64,000 bases of DNA, taken from Aestuariimicrobium sp. p3-SID1156. Lineage in GTDB: Bacteria > Actinomycetota > Actinomycetes > Propionibacteriales > Propionibacteriaceae. This document shows positions 1-7,441 of the stretch, piece after piece (within the stretch, counting starts at the first letter, position 1; every line of letters begins with the position of its first letter). A model generated the notes under the pieces. That model was not told the DNA's origin. It saw nothing but the letters and a program-made list of their open reading frames with translations, and did not search any database. Location: contig NZ_JALXXB010000010.1 of NCBI RefSeq assembly GCF_025144225.1, positions 1-64,000 on the forward strand. The letters run 5' to 3'. The translations under genes were made by a program, and so were the position numbers.

Positions 1-66
1 TGACCAGGGTTTTTGTCTTGGGGGCGGAGTTGCCAAACGTACTACTCAGGCACCCCACACTCGTTC

Positions 67-87
67 AGCCCCCGCAGATCGGGGGCT
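67..87 (+). terminator. Intrinsic terminator of an upstream gene
   Basis: A perfect 7-bp stem (agccccc / gggggct) with a 7-nt loop is followed by ttt. It lies before murT and probably ends a transcript from outside the window. No gene is visible in bases 1-66. Confidence 0.6.
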
Positions 88-132
88 TTCTGCGTTCTAC
101 GGCGATTCCGCTCCCATGCCAGAATGGACGCC

Positions 133-1428
133 ATGGCTCGCCCGCGTCTCCGCTTCACCCGCTCACGCCCCGGAATCCTCGGACGGGCCCAACTGGGCGC
201 CGCATCCCTGGCCGGATCGGGGGCGGCCCTCGCTTCACGACTGTCCGGTCGCGGGTCGGGAGCGTCCATTCGCGGCAAGGTGATGCTGACCGTCGACCGG
301 CACGCCCTGGGCAAGTTGCTGGCCGAACGTCGCGTCGCTGCGGTGTCGGGCACGAACGGCAAGACCACCACCACCCACCTGCTGACCGCTGCGGTCCGCG
401 CCGGTCTGGCCGACCCACGAGACGTCGTCACGAATGCTGATGGTGCGAACCTGCACGCGGGCATGGCCTCGGCGCTGGCGACCGCACCCCATGCCACCAT
501 CGCCGTCCTGGAGTGTGATGAGCGAGTGGTGCCCACCGTGGTCTCGGTGGGTGCTCCCGAAGTGCTGGTGCTGCTCAACTTCAGCCGCGACCAGCTGGAC
601 CGCAACCACGAGCTCAAGTCCCTGGGGCGGGGCTGGCGCGAGGCGCTGCAGACCGCCGGTGACCTCGGACCGGTGGTGGTGGCCAATGCCTGCGACCCGC
701 TGGTGGTCTGGTCGGTCGACCACGCCCGTCGGGTGATCTGGGTCGACACCCGCGATCCCTGGACCCAGGACGCCACCCTCTGCCCAGGCTGCGGCGCGAT
801 CCTGGGCCGTGAAGAGGGCAAGTGGCGCTGCCCGCAGGGAGACCTCACCCAGCCTGATGCCGACTACGTCCTGGATGGCGACGAGGTGGTGGACCCGCTC
901 GGACACCGCTACACCCTCGAACTCCAGGTGCCCGGACGCTTCAACCTCGCCAATGCCGCCTGCGCGTTCGCCGCCGCCCGCGTCATGGGAGTGCCCCCGG
1001 AGACCGCACTGCGGGGCATGCAGACCGTCCAGGCACCCTCGGGGCGCTACGCGGTGGGCACCTTCAACGGCGTCCAGGGGCGACTGCTGTTGGCCAAGAA
1101 CCCGGCCGGCTGGGCCGAGTCCCTGCCGCTGGCGGCCACTGATCCGGTGATCCTGGCGATGAACGCGGCGGCCGCCGATGGACGCGACATGAGCTGGCTG
1201 TGGGATGTGTCCTTCGAGCAACTCGCGGGGAGGCAGGTGATCTGCACCGGGCCGCGCGCCCAGGACCTGGCCGTGCGCCTCGACTATGCGGGGGTGGAGC
1301 ACATGGTGATCCCCGACCTGATGGAGGCCTTCGCCGCCCCCCGGCTGAAGGACCTTGAAGGTCCCGTCGACGTCGTCTCGACCTATACCCCGTTCCAGAA
1401 GCTGCGCAAGCTGGGAGGCCTCGCATGA
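133..1428 (+). CDS. murT: Lipid II isoglutaminyl synthase, Mur ligase subunit MurT
   Basis: MurT is the ATP-dependent Mur-ligase half of the MurT/GatD complex. It activates the D-Glu carboxylate of lipid II so that it can be amidated to D-isoglutamine on the cytoplasmic face of the membrane. The P-loop SGTNGKTT lies at residues 72-79, and a MurT-type C-terminal domain follows the central ligase domain. An inserted zinc-ribbon-like segment has Cys217, Cys220 and Cys233, but the usual fourth Cys is Gly236. ATG133 is chosen because CAGAAT lies 7 nt upstream, a leaderless layout repeated in this window; ATG124 is the alternative. The stop overlaps gatD by 4 bases (ATGA), so the two are translationally coupled. 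Confidence 0.93.
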   Translation: MARPRLRFTRSRPGILGRAQLGAASLAGSGAALASRLSGRGSGASIRGKVMLTVDRHALGKLLAERRVAAVSGTNGKTTTTHLLTAAVRAGLADPRDVVTNADGANLHAGMASALATAPHATIAVLECDERVVPTVVSVGAPEVLVLLNFSRDQLDRNHELKSLGRGWREALQTAGDLGPVVVANACDPLVVWSVDHARRVIWVDTRDPWTQDATLCPGCGAILGREEGKWRCPQGDLTQPDADYVLDGDEVVDPLGHRYTLELQVPGRFNLANAACAFAAARVMGVPPETALRGMQTVQAPSGRYAVGTFNGVQGRLLLAKNPAGWAESLPLAATDPVILAMNAAAADGRDMSWLWDVSFEQLAGRQVICTGPRAQDLAVRLDYAGVEHMVIPDLMEAFAAPRLKDLEGPVDVVSTYTPFQKLRKLGGLA

Positions 1429-2138
1429 CCGCCAAGATCGTCCTCGTCTTCCAGTCCCTGCTGGGTATCTACGGCGACCGGGGCAACTCCACCGTCCTGG
1501 TGGAGCGCCTGCGCCGGCGCGGCATGGACGCCGAACTCGTCGAGGTCGAGCCCGGGCAGCGGATCCCCGATGACGGGCTCGTCTACCTGCTCGGCGGAGG
1601 GGAGGACATGGCCCAGATCTCAGCGGTGCGCGAGCTGCAGAAGAGTGGCGATTTCTTCCGTGGTCTCGACAAGGGTGCGGTGCTGTTCGCAGTCTGCGCT
1701 GGCTACCAGATCCTGGGCAAGAGCTTCACGGTCGGCGACCACGACGAGGTCTACCAGGGCCTGGGCCTGCTGGACGTCACCACCCGCCGAGGTGCCAAGC
1801 GTGCGGTGGGCGAGGTGCTGCACAGCTGGACGCGTCCCGATGGCAGCACCAGCCTGATCACAGGTTTCGAGAACCACGGCGGCTACACCGAGCTCGGACC
1901 GGAGGCCACTCCGCTGGCCCGGGTGGAGAAGGGCATCGGCAACTGCGGCGATGGCACCGAGGGTGCCGTGCAAGGCCAGGTCGTCGGCACCTACCCCCAT
2001 GGACCGGTGCTGGTGCGCAACCCCGACCTGGCCGACCACCTGCTCGAAAAGGCACTCGGACATGATCTGGACCCGCTCCCGATGCCCTCGGTGGAGAAGC
2101 TCCGCGCCGAACGAATCGCCGCCGCCCGAGGCGCATGA
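1425..2138 (+). CDS. gatD: Lipid II isoglutaminyl synthase, glutaminase subunit GatD
   Basis: GatD is a class I glutamine amidotransferase of the CobB/CobQ type that passes ammonia from glutamine to the MurT-activated stem peptide. The nucleophile is Cys91 in FAVCAGYQILG and the catalytic His is His192 in TYPHGPVL. At 237 residues the length is normal for GatD. It is the second gene of the murT-gatD operon, with an ATGA overlap. It is followed by a tRNA gene on the same strand. Confidence 0.94.
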   Translation: MTAKIVLVFQSLLGIYGDRGNSTVLVERLRRRGMDAELVEVEPGQRIPDDGLVYLLGGGEDMAQISAVRELQKSGDFFRGLDKGAVLFAVCAGYQILGKSFTVGDHDEVYQGLGLLDVTTRRGAKRAVGEVLHSWTRPDGSTSLITGFENHGGYTELGPEATPLARVEKGIGNCGDGTEGAVQGQVVGTYPHGPVLVRNPDLADHLLEKALGHDLDPLPMPSVEKLRAERIAAARGA

Positions 2139-2188
2139 CACCTCGATTTCACTTTCGGGTCACGGCTGGGTATAGTTACTTCTCGCGC

Positions 2189-2261
<73 letters not shown>

Positions 2262-2268
2262 CGAGTGG

Positions 2269-2288
2269 GGCCCCTCTTCGGAGGGGCC
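2269..2288 (+). terminator. Rho-independent terminator after tRNA-Lys
   Basis: A perfect 8-bp stem ggcccctc / gaggggcc is closed by a UUCG tetraloop. It starts 8 nt after the tRNA 3' end and is followed by a short T run at 2295-2297. Confidence 0.8.
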
Positions 2289-2425
2289 TCGTGCTTTCCC
2301 GGACCTGTACGTGCTGGACGTCTCGCTCGCCGCCTTTCACGCACTTGCCCGCGCGACTCCGACTTGCGGCCCACCGGGGGCGGGCGGATCGAAGTTGCGC
2401 GGGCAAGGAGGCGAAGGCGGCGGCC

Positions 2426-3403
2426 TCAGCCCTTCAGGCCACCGGCCAACAGGCCACGGACGAAGTAGCGCTGCAGGCCCAGGAACACTGCCACCGGCAC
2501 GATCATCGAGATGAACGCGCCCGCTGCCAGCAGGTACCAGGCGTTGCCCCGGGTACCCGAGAGCTCCGCCACACGCACCGTCAACGGAGCGACGTCCTGG
2601 GAGCCGCCCAGGAAGATGAGCGAGACCAGGAGGTCGTTCCACACCCACAGGAACTGGAAGATGCCGAAGCTCGCCAGCGCCGGGGTGAGCAGCGGGATGA
2701 TGATCCGGAAGAAGATCTGGGTGTGGCCGGCGCCATCGACGCGAGCCGCCTCCATCAATTCCCCGGGAAGATCCTTCATGAAGTTGTGCAGCAGGAACAC
2801 CGCCAGCGGCAATGCGAAGATCGAGTGCGCCAACCACACACGCCAGAACCCGTCGATGCCGGAACTGTTGAAGAACTGCAGCAGCGGGATCAGCGCCACC
2901 TGCAGCGGGACAACCTGCAGCGCGAACACCAGGACGAACAGGAAGTCCCGGCCCGGGAACTTGATCCAGGCGAAGGAGTAGGACGCCAGGGCGGCCAGCA
3001 TCAGGGGGATCAGCACTGCCGGGATCGTGATCACCAGCGAGTTCACGAAGTAGTCCGCCAGGCTCGTGGTGGAGCCGAACAGTGCCTGCTCGTAGTTCTT
3101 CATGGTGAACCACGGCTTGACGAAGGCATGCCACCAACCGGTCGCCTGCACGTCCTTCTGGGTACGGAAGGAGGTGACCAGAAGACCCAGGGTGGGCAGC
3201 GTCCACATCACGGCGATGATGATCGCGACCAGGGACGCCCACGGCGAGCTGACGGCGCGGGCCGCCTCCCCGACTGCCTTCTTGCGCCGACGACCGGCCG
3301 GCTGGGTGCTGGCACCGTCCAGGGTGCTGAGGTCGTTACCGGTGCCGTTCGGGTCCGGCTCGTCCGGCATGGGCCCCTCGGGATTCACCAGTGCCTGTGA
3401 CAT
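2426..3403 (-). CDS. Sugar ABC transporter permease, MalG type
   Basis: This is an inner-membrane permease of a CUT1-family carbohydrate importer, 325 residues with about six membrane segments. The ATPase-contacting EAA loop reads EAARVDGAGH and is followed by PLLTPALASF. A Pro/Asp-rich cytoplasmic tail of about 60 residues precedes the first membrane segment. The start follows a gaggag RBS one base after the stop of the upstream permease, so the two are co-translated. Together with the binding protein it most resembles the AglEFG alpha-glucoside systems, although the sugar cannot be read from sequence. No ATPase gene is present; such importers often share an MsiK-like ATPase encoded elsewhere. 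Confidence 0.88.
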   Translation of the reverse strand: MSQALVNPEGPMPDEPDPNGTGNDLSTLDGASTQPAGRRRKKAVGEAARAVSSPWASLVAIIIAVMWTLPTLGLLVTSFRTQKDVQATGWWHAFVKPWFTMKNYEQALFGSTTSLADYFVNSLVITIPAVLIPLMLAALASYSFAWIKFPGRDFLFVLVFALQVVPLQVALIPLLQFFNSSGIDGFWRVWLAHSIFALPLAVFLLHNFMKDLPGELMEAARVDGAGHTQIFFRIIIPLLTPALASFGIFQFLWVWNDLLVSLIFLGGSQDVAPLTVRVAELSGTRGNAWYLLAAGAFISMIVPVAVFLGLQRYFVRGLLAGGLKG

Positions 3404-3404
3404 G

Positions 3405-4367
3405 TCAGGACCTCCTCAGCTGGATGACGTTGTAGACCACGATCGGGATGACCATGATGAACAGCAGCACCGCCAGCGCCGCTCCGCTGCCGTACTGGCT
3501 GTAGCGGAACGCCTTGTTGTAGAACTCATTGGCAATGACCGAGGTGCCGAACTGGCCACCGGTCATGGTGCGCACGATGTCGAAGACCTTCAGCGTGCCG
3601 ATGGCGATGGTGGTCAGCACCACGACCAGAGACCCACGGATGCTGGGCAGGGTGATGAAACGGAACAGATTCCACGCACCGGTGCCGTCGATCTTCGCCG
3701 CCTCGATGATGTCGTCCGGGATTGCCTTGATTGCCGCTGAGATCACCGTCATCGCGAAACCGGCCTGGATCCAGACCATGACGATGATCAACCAGAAGTT
3801 GTTCCAGGGCTGGCTCAGCATGAAGTTGACCGGTTCCATCCCCAGGCCATCGAGGATGGCGTTGAACAGGCCGATCTGGTCGCGTCCAGCGGGGCGGTAG
3901 TCGTAGACGAACTTCCAGATGATCGAGGCACCGACCATCGAGATCGCCATGGGCAGGAAGACCAGCGCCTTGGCGAAGGCCTCCACCCGGGAGCGGTCAA
4001 CGAGAATCGCGTAGACCATGCCGACCAGGGTCGACAGCGTCGGGACCAGAGCCACCCAGAGCAGGGTGTTCAGGACGACCTTGCGCATCTCCGGATCGCG
4101 GAAGATGTCGACATAGTTGCTCATGCTGAAGCCGGTGGCTCCGTCGGCTCCGCCGAAGCTCTGGCGGATGGTGAGCAGCCCGGGGTAGAGCAGGCCGACC
4201 GCCAGCATCAGCATGACCGGCAGGATGAACCAGTAGCCCTGCAGGGCATCAGTGAACTTGTTGCTCCCCCGGCTGATCAGCCATCCCACAGTCATGACCA
4301 CCGCAACGACGGCGGCGAAGGCCAGCAGGGCGATCAGCATGGGGATGAACTTGGACGCGAGGTCCAT
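3405..4367 (-). CDS. Sugar ABC transporter permease, MalF type
   Basis: This is the second membrane subunit of the CUT1 importer, 320 residues. Two N-terminal hydrophobic segments come before the permease core, and the EAA loop reads EAAKIDGTGAWNLF. The start ATG4367 has a gaggag RBS. It lies between the binding-protein gene and the MalG-type permease, the usual binding protein, MalF, MalG order. The 100-nt gap upstream carries a strong hairpin that may keep permease expression below that of the binding protein. Confidence 0.88.
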   Translation of the reverse strand: MDLASKFIPMLIALLAFAAVVAVVMTVGWLISRGSNKFTDALQGYWFILPVMLMLAVGLLYPGLLTIRQSFGGADGATGFSMSNYVDIFRDPEMRKVVLNTLLWVALVPTLSTLVGMVYAILVDRSRVEAFAKALVFLPMAISMVGASIIWKFVYDYRPAGRDQIGLFNAILDGLGMEPVNFMLSQPWNNFWLIIVMVWIQAGFAMTVISAAIKAIPDDIIEAAKIDGTGAWNLFRFITLPSIRGSLVVVLTTIAIGTLKVFDIVRTMTGGQFGTSVIANEFYNKAFRYSQYGSGAALAVLLFIMVIPIVVYNVIQLRRS

Positions 4368-4387
4368 GGGTTCTCCTCAGGATGAAG

Positions 4388-4419
4388 GCCGCGCCGGGGC
4401 GCCAATGCCCCGGCACGGC
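4388..4419 (-). other. Intercistronic hairpin between binding protein and permease genes
   Basis: A 13-bp stem with one G-U pair (4388-4400 with 4407-4419) and a 6-nt loop sits in the 100-nt gap between the substrate-binding and MalF-type genes. There is no T tract, so a 3' stability or attenuation element is more likely than a full terminator. This is inference from position and structure. Confidence 0.55.
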
Positions 4420-4467
4420 CGCATTATCAGGTGACGGGTCGGTGACCGTGAAGCAGCGACCCGAGGA

Positions 4468-5844
4468 TCACTTCTTCGGCCAGGACTTCTCGATCATGTC
4501 CAGCTGGGACTTGGTGTCCGCGCCGGTGATCCAGTTGGTCATGCCCTTCCAGAAGGTGCCGGCGCCCACGGCACCGGGCATCAGGTCGGATCCGTCGAAG
4601 CGGAAGACGGCCTTCGGGTCAGCCAGGGTCTCGGCCGACAGCTTGTCGATCGGGGACTTCAGGTTCTCCACCTCCAGGCCCTTGTTCGCCGACACCCAGC
4701 CGCCACCAGGGGTGGACTTCGCCTTCGCATTCGCCCACTCGGCGGAGCTCAAGTAGGTCTGGAAGGCCTTCACCTCGGGACGGTCGGAGAAGGCAGCAAC
4801 GAACTCGCCGCCACCCAGGACCGGCTTCTCGCCATCAGCCTTCTCGCCGGGCAGGTAGAAGGCGAAGACGTCGCCGTCCTCGGCCACCTTGGTGCCCTCC
4901 GGCCAGTTGGCGGCGTAGAAGGACGCCTGGCGGTGCATGTAGCACTTCTTGTCCAGAATCGGCTGGCCAGCGTCCTGGAAGGTGGTGGTGGCGATCGACT
5001 TCACATCACCGAAACCGCCATTGACGTACTTGGGGTCCTTGAGGATCTTGCCCATCTGGTCCATGGCCTTGGAGACCTCGGGAGCGTTGAAGGGAGTTTC
5101 GTGCTTGACCCACTTGTCATAGGCGTCGGGTCCGGCGGTACGGAGCATGAAGTCCTCCAGCCAGTCCGTGCCCGGCCAGCCAGTCGCGTCTCCGGATCCG
5201 AAGCCGACGCACCAGGGCTTGGCGTCCTTATCATCGGCGGCGATCTTCTCGGTGAGCTTCATCAGCTCGTCGAGGGTCTTGGGGACCTCGTAGCCCTTGT
5301 CCTTGAACATGGAGGGTGAGTACCAGACGAAGGACTTCACGTTCGCGCCCAGTGGGGCGGCGTAGAACTTGCCGTCGACCGAGCCGTACTCCTTCCAGGA
5401 CTTCTCCCAGTACTTGTCGACATTGGCCGCGGTCTCCTTCGGGGCCTCGACCACCTTGCCGGTCTCCTTGACCAGTGTCTGCAGCAGGCCGGGCTGTGGG
5501 ATGAAGGCGATGTCAGGGGCATTGCCGCCCTTCACCTTCACCAGCAGCTGGGCCTCGAACTCCTTGGAGCCCTCGTACTTGACCTTGGCTCCGGTGCAGT
5601 CCTCAAAAGGCTTGTAGGAGTCGATGTGGGGCTGGTCCTCGGGGGCCACGATGGAGGTGTAGACATGGACCTCCTTGCCCTTCAGGTCGCCGAAGGCCTT
5701 GTAGGGGGCACAGTCGATGGCGCCAGCCTCTGCCTTGGTACCGTCGGATCCACTGCCGCCGTCGTCACCGGTGTCGGCGCAGCTGGCCATCGTCATGGCC
5801 AGCACCGTCGCGCTGATCGCAGCCGCGATGCGCTTGAGACGCAT
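4468..5844 (-). CDS. Sugar ABC transporter substrate-binding lipoprotein
   Basis: This is an extracellular solute-binding protein of family 1 (MalE/AglE-like), 458 residues, tethered by lipid. The signal peptide ends in a lipobox MTMASC with Cys22, followed by a Gly/Ser/Asp linker. Start ATG5844 (MRLKRI) has the RBS aaggag; a longer reading frame to 5874 lacks support. It is the first gene of the importer operon. The body resembles alpha-glucoside-binding AglE/ThuE proteins, so an alpha-glucoside such as maltose or trehalose is a fair guess but not proved. No LacI-type regulator lies beside it. Confidence 0.88.
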   Translation of the reverse strand: MRLKRIAAAISATVLAMTMASCADTGDDGGSGSDGTKAEAGAIDCAPYKAFGDLKGKEVHVYTSIVAPEDQPHIDSYKPFEDCTGAKVKYEGSKEFEAQLLVKVKGGNAPDIAFIPQPGLLQTLVKETGKVVEAPKETAANVDKYWEKSWKEYGSVDGKFYAAPLGANVKSFVWYSPSMFKDKGYEVPKTLDELMKLTEKIAADDKDAKPWCVGFGSGDATGWPGTDWLEDFMLRTAGPDAYDKWVKHETPFNAPEVSKAMDQMGKILKDPKYVNGGFGDVKSIATTTFQDAGQPILDKKCYMHRQASFYAANWPEGTKVAEDGDVFAFYLPGEKADGEKPVLGGGEFVAAFSDRPEVKAFQTYLSSAEWANAKAKSTPGGGWVSANKGLEVENLKSPIDKLSAETLADPKAVFRFDGSDLMPGAVGAGTFWKGMTNWITGADTKSQLDMIEKSWPKK

Positions 5845-5955
5845 GGTTTTCTCCTTGTCTGGCCGTGTCACCAATGAGACGGCCTCGGGGTCGTGACCAT
5901 GCTGTCAGACGTGTCCCAGATCTGCGGCAAACGGGGCCCGTGAGTACATAACGGT

Positions 5956-5972
5956 GTGGCAACAATGGCCAC
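5956..5972. promoter_or_regulatory. Inverted repeat upstream of the sugar importer
   Basis: The repeat gtggc-N7-gccac lies about 110 bp before the binding-protein start, between it and the DUF3618 gene. It could be a regulator site or a weak terminator. No -35/-10 pair could be assigned with confidence in this gap. Confidence 0.25.
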
Positions 5973-5983
5973 GCGCTCAGGGC

Positions 5984-6346
5984 TCAGTCGTCGCGGAGCG
6001 AGCGAGCCAGCCCCTTGAGCTCACGCTTCTGGATCGCCTTCTTGCGCCCCGCACCGGTGATGGCTCGAACCGTCAGCAGGAAGGTCACCACGCCCAGGAC
6101 GGCCCCGCCCACAGCGACGAGGCGGTCCACGCGCCAGCCGGCCTCGTCCTTGATGGTGGACTTGGCGGACTCGAACTCGGTCTGGGCGAAGGCCCGGGCC
6201 TGGTCGATGGTGCGATCCTTGATGGCAGTGGGGTGCACCTCTTCGACCAACTGTTCAACCTGCGCGGAAACCCGGGCGCGGGCCGCAGCCAAGTCACGAC
6301 GGATCTGCTCGGCAGTGCGATTGTCCTGGGGCTTCTTGTCAGCCAC
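5984..6346 (-). CDS. DUF3618 domain membrane protein
   Basis: This 120-residue actinobacterial protein has a charged N-terminal DUF3618 helix (AEQIRRDLAAARARVS), a middle amphipathic stretch, and one membrane segment near residues 72-92 (VAVGGAVLGVVTFLL) before a Lys/Arg-rich tail. The start is GTG6346, preceded by ggagg with good spacing; ATG6367 and ATG6400 have no RBS. The family function is unknown. It is divergent from the bcp gene. Confidence 0.78.
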   Translation of the reverse strand: MADKKPQDNRTAEQIRRDLAAARARVSAQVEQLVEEVHPTAIKDRTIDQARAFAQTEFESAKSTIKDEAGWRVDRLVAVGGAVLGVVTFLLTVRAITGAGRKKAIQKRELKGLARSLRDD

Positions 6347-6422
6347 GGTTCCTCCATGTGTCGCCATGATCAGTGGGCTACACGGGGGGCCCACCACCAC
6401 GCCAGCCTATAGGGTTTGCGGC

Positions 6423-6902
6423 ATGGACAAGCGCCTTGAGATGGGATCCCTCGCCCCGGATTTCGCCCTGCCGGACTCGACTGGGGAGACGGTCAGGCTG
6501 TCGGACTTCGCCGACCAGCGCGTGATCGTCTACTTCTACCCCGCCGCCCTCACCCCGGGCTGCACGACCCAGGCAGTCGACTTCAGCGCCGCCCTGGCCG
6601 AACTGAACGGCGCAGGCGTCAAGGTGCTGGGCATCAGCCCCGACACGCCCGCGAAGCTGGCGAAGTTCGTGGCCCAGGAGTCACTCGGCTTCCCGCTGCT
6701 GGCCGACCCCGACAAGAACGTCATCCAGGCCTACGGCGCCTGGGGGACGCGCAAGCTCTACGGCAAGGAGGTCACCGGCGTCCTGCGCTCGACCTTTGTC
6801 GTCGACGTGGACGCCCACGGCAAGGGGACCATCGCGCTCGCCCAGTACAACGTCAAGGCGACCGGTCACGTCGAGCGGCTCCGTCGCGAGCTGGGCGTTT
6901 GA
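6423..6902 (+). CDS. bcp: Thioredoxin-dependent thiol peroxidase (Bcp/PrxQ-type peroxiredoxin)
   Basis: This peroxiredoxin reduces hydrogen peroxide and organic hydroperoxides in the cytosol. It has 159 residues. The peroxidatic Cys47 lies in the motif YPAALTPGCTTQAV. The resolving Cys found five residues later in many Bcp proteins is Val52 here, so this is a 1-Cys form or resolves through a partner thiol. The start has the -10 TAGGGT (6410-6415) seven bases upstream and no RBS, suggesting a leaderless mRNA. Confidence 0.93.
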   Translation: MDKRLEMGSLAPDFALPDSTGETVRLSDFADQRVIVYFYPAALTPGCTTQAVDFSAALAELNGAGVKVLGISPDTPAKLAKFVAQESLGFPLLADPDKNVIQAYGAWGTRKLYGKEVTGVLRSTFVVDVDAHGKGTIALAQYNVKATGHVERLRRELGV

Positions 6903-6974
6903 CCGGCGGCTGCTGGAACATCGCACGGCCCGTGGCGGCTGGTCGCCGTCTCGCGGGGGTAGTATGGCCCGCGC

Positions 6975-7056
6975 GCCGGAGTGGTGGAATTGGTAGACAC
7001 GCAGGATTTAGGTTCCTGTGCCCCTGGGTGTGAGGGTTCGAGTCCCTTCTCCGGCA
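6975..7056 (+). tRNA. tRNA-Leu (anticodon TAG)
   Basis: Acceptor gccggag pairs with ctccggc, with discriminator A7056. The anticodon stem cagga/tcctg encloses a 7-nt loop with TAG at 7009-7011. The variable arm is long, as class II tRNAs require, and the T arm is agggttcgagtccct. CCA is not encoded. Confidence 0.95.
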
Positions 7057-7109
7057 CTCGCGCCCGTCCAGGTTTACATCAGGCCGATGTCACCAATATT
7101 GACCCCGGC

Positions 7110-7128
7110 TTAGGGGAGCCTCACCCGC
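7110..7128 (+). promoter_or_regulatory. DtxR/IdeR-like iron box over the feo promoter
   Basis: The 19-mer begins ttagg, centres on agcct and has cacc in the right arm, matching most of the actinobacterial iron box TTAGGTTAGSCTAACCTAA. It lies just upstream of the predicted -10 TACCCT (7134-7139), where a bound Fe(II)-DtxR protein would block RNA polymerase. The site is seen directly; iron repression is inferred. Confidence 0.65.
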
Positions 7129-7146
7129 AGGCGTACCCTGATCCGC

Positions 7147-7428
7147 ATGACCGACGTGACCGCCACCCCACCCACCGGGTGTTCGCAGTGCCTTGACCTG
7201 CGACAGTGCCAGAGCGGCACCCCCGGCGTGGTCACCTGCGTCCTGCGCACCGAAGCGAACGCCGCCGCCATGAAGCGACTGGCCGAACTCGGCCTGCGCC
7301 GCGGGGCCACCATCACCGCCGGGCAGCGCACCCCCGGCGGCGGACGAGTGATCGGCGTCGCCGACGCCTGGCTGGCACTGGACGCCGCCACGCTCGCCTC
7401 GATGCACGTCTCCCCCGCACACTCATGA
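7147..7428 (+). CDS. feoA: Ferrous iron transport protein FeoA
   Basis: FeoA is a small cytosolic SH3-like protein that assists FeoB. The core (RLAELGLRRGATIT ... VIGVADAWLAL) spans roughly residues 43-85. A 40-residue N-terminal extension holds three Cys (Cys12, Cys15, Cys21), which is not standard for FeoA. The ATG sits 7 nt behind TACCCT, a leaderless arrangement. First gene of feoABC; feoB starts 13 bases after its stop. Confidence 0.88.
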   Translation: MTDVTATPPTGCSQCLDLRQCQSGTPGVVTCVLRTEANAAAMKRLAELGLRRGATITAGQRTPGGGRVIGVADAWLALDAATLASMHVSPAHS

Positions 7429-7441
7429 CCCCCGCACACGC

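Noticed and set aside
2426-5844. Naming the importer aglEFG or malEFG
   Set aside because: Sugar specificity cannot be read from sequence and no ATPase or regulator is nearby.
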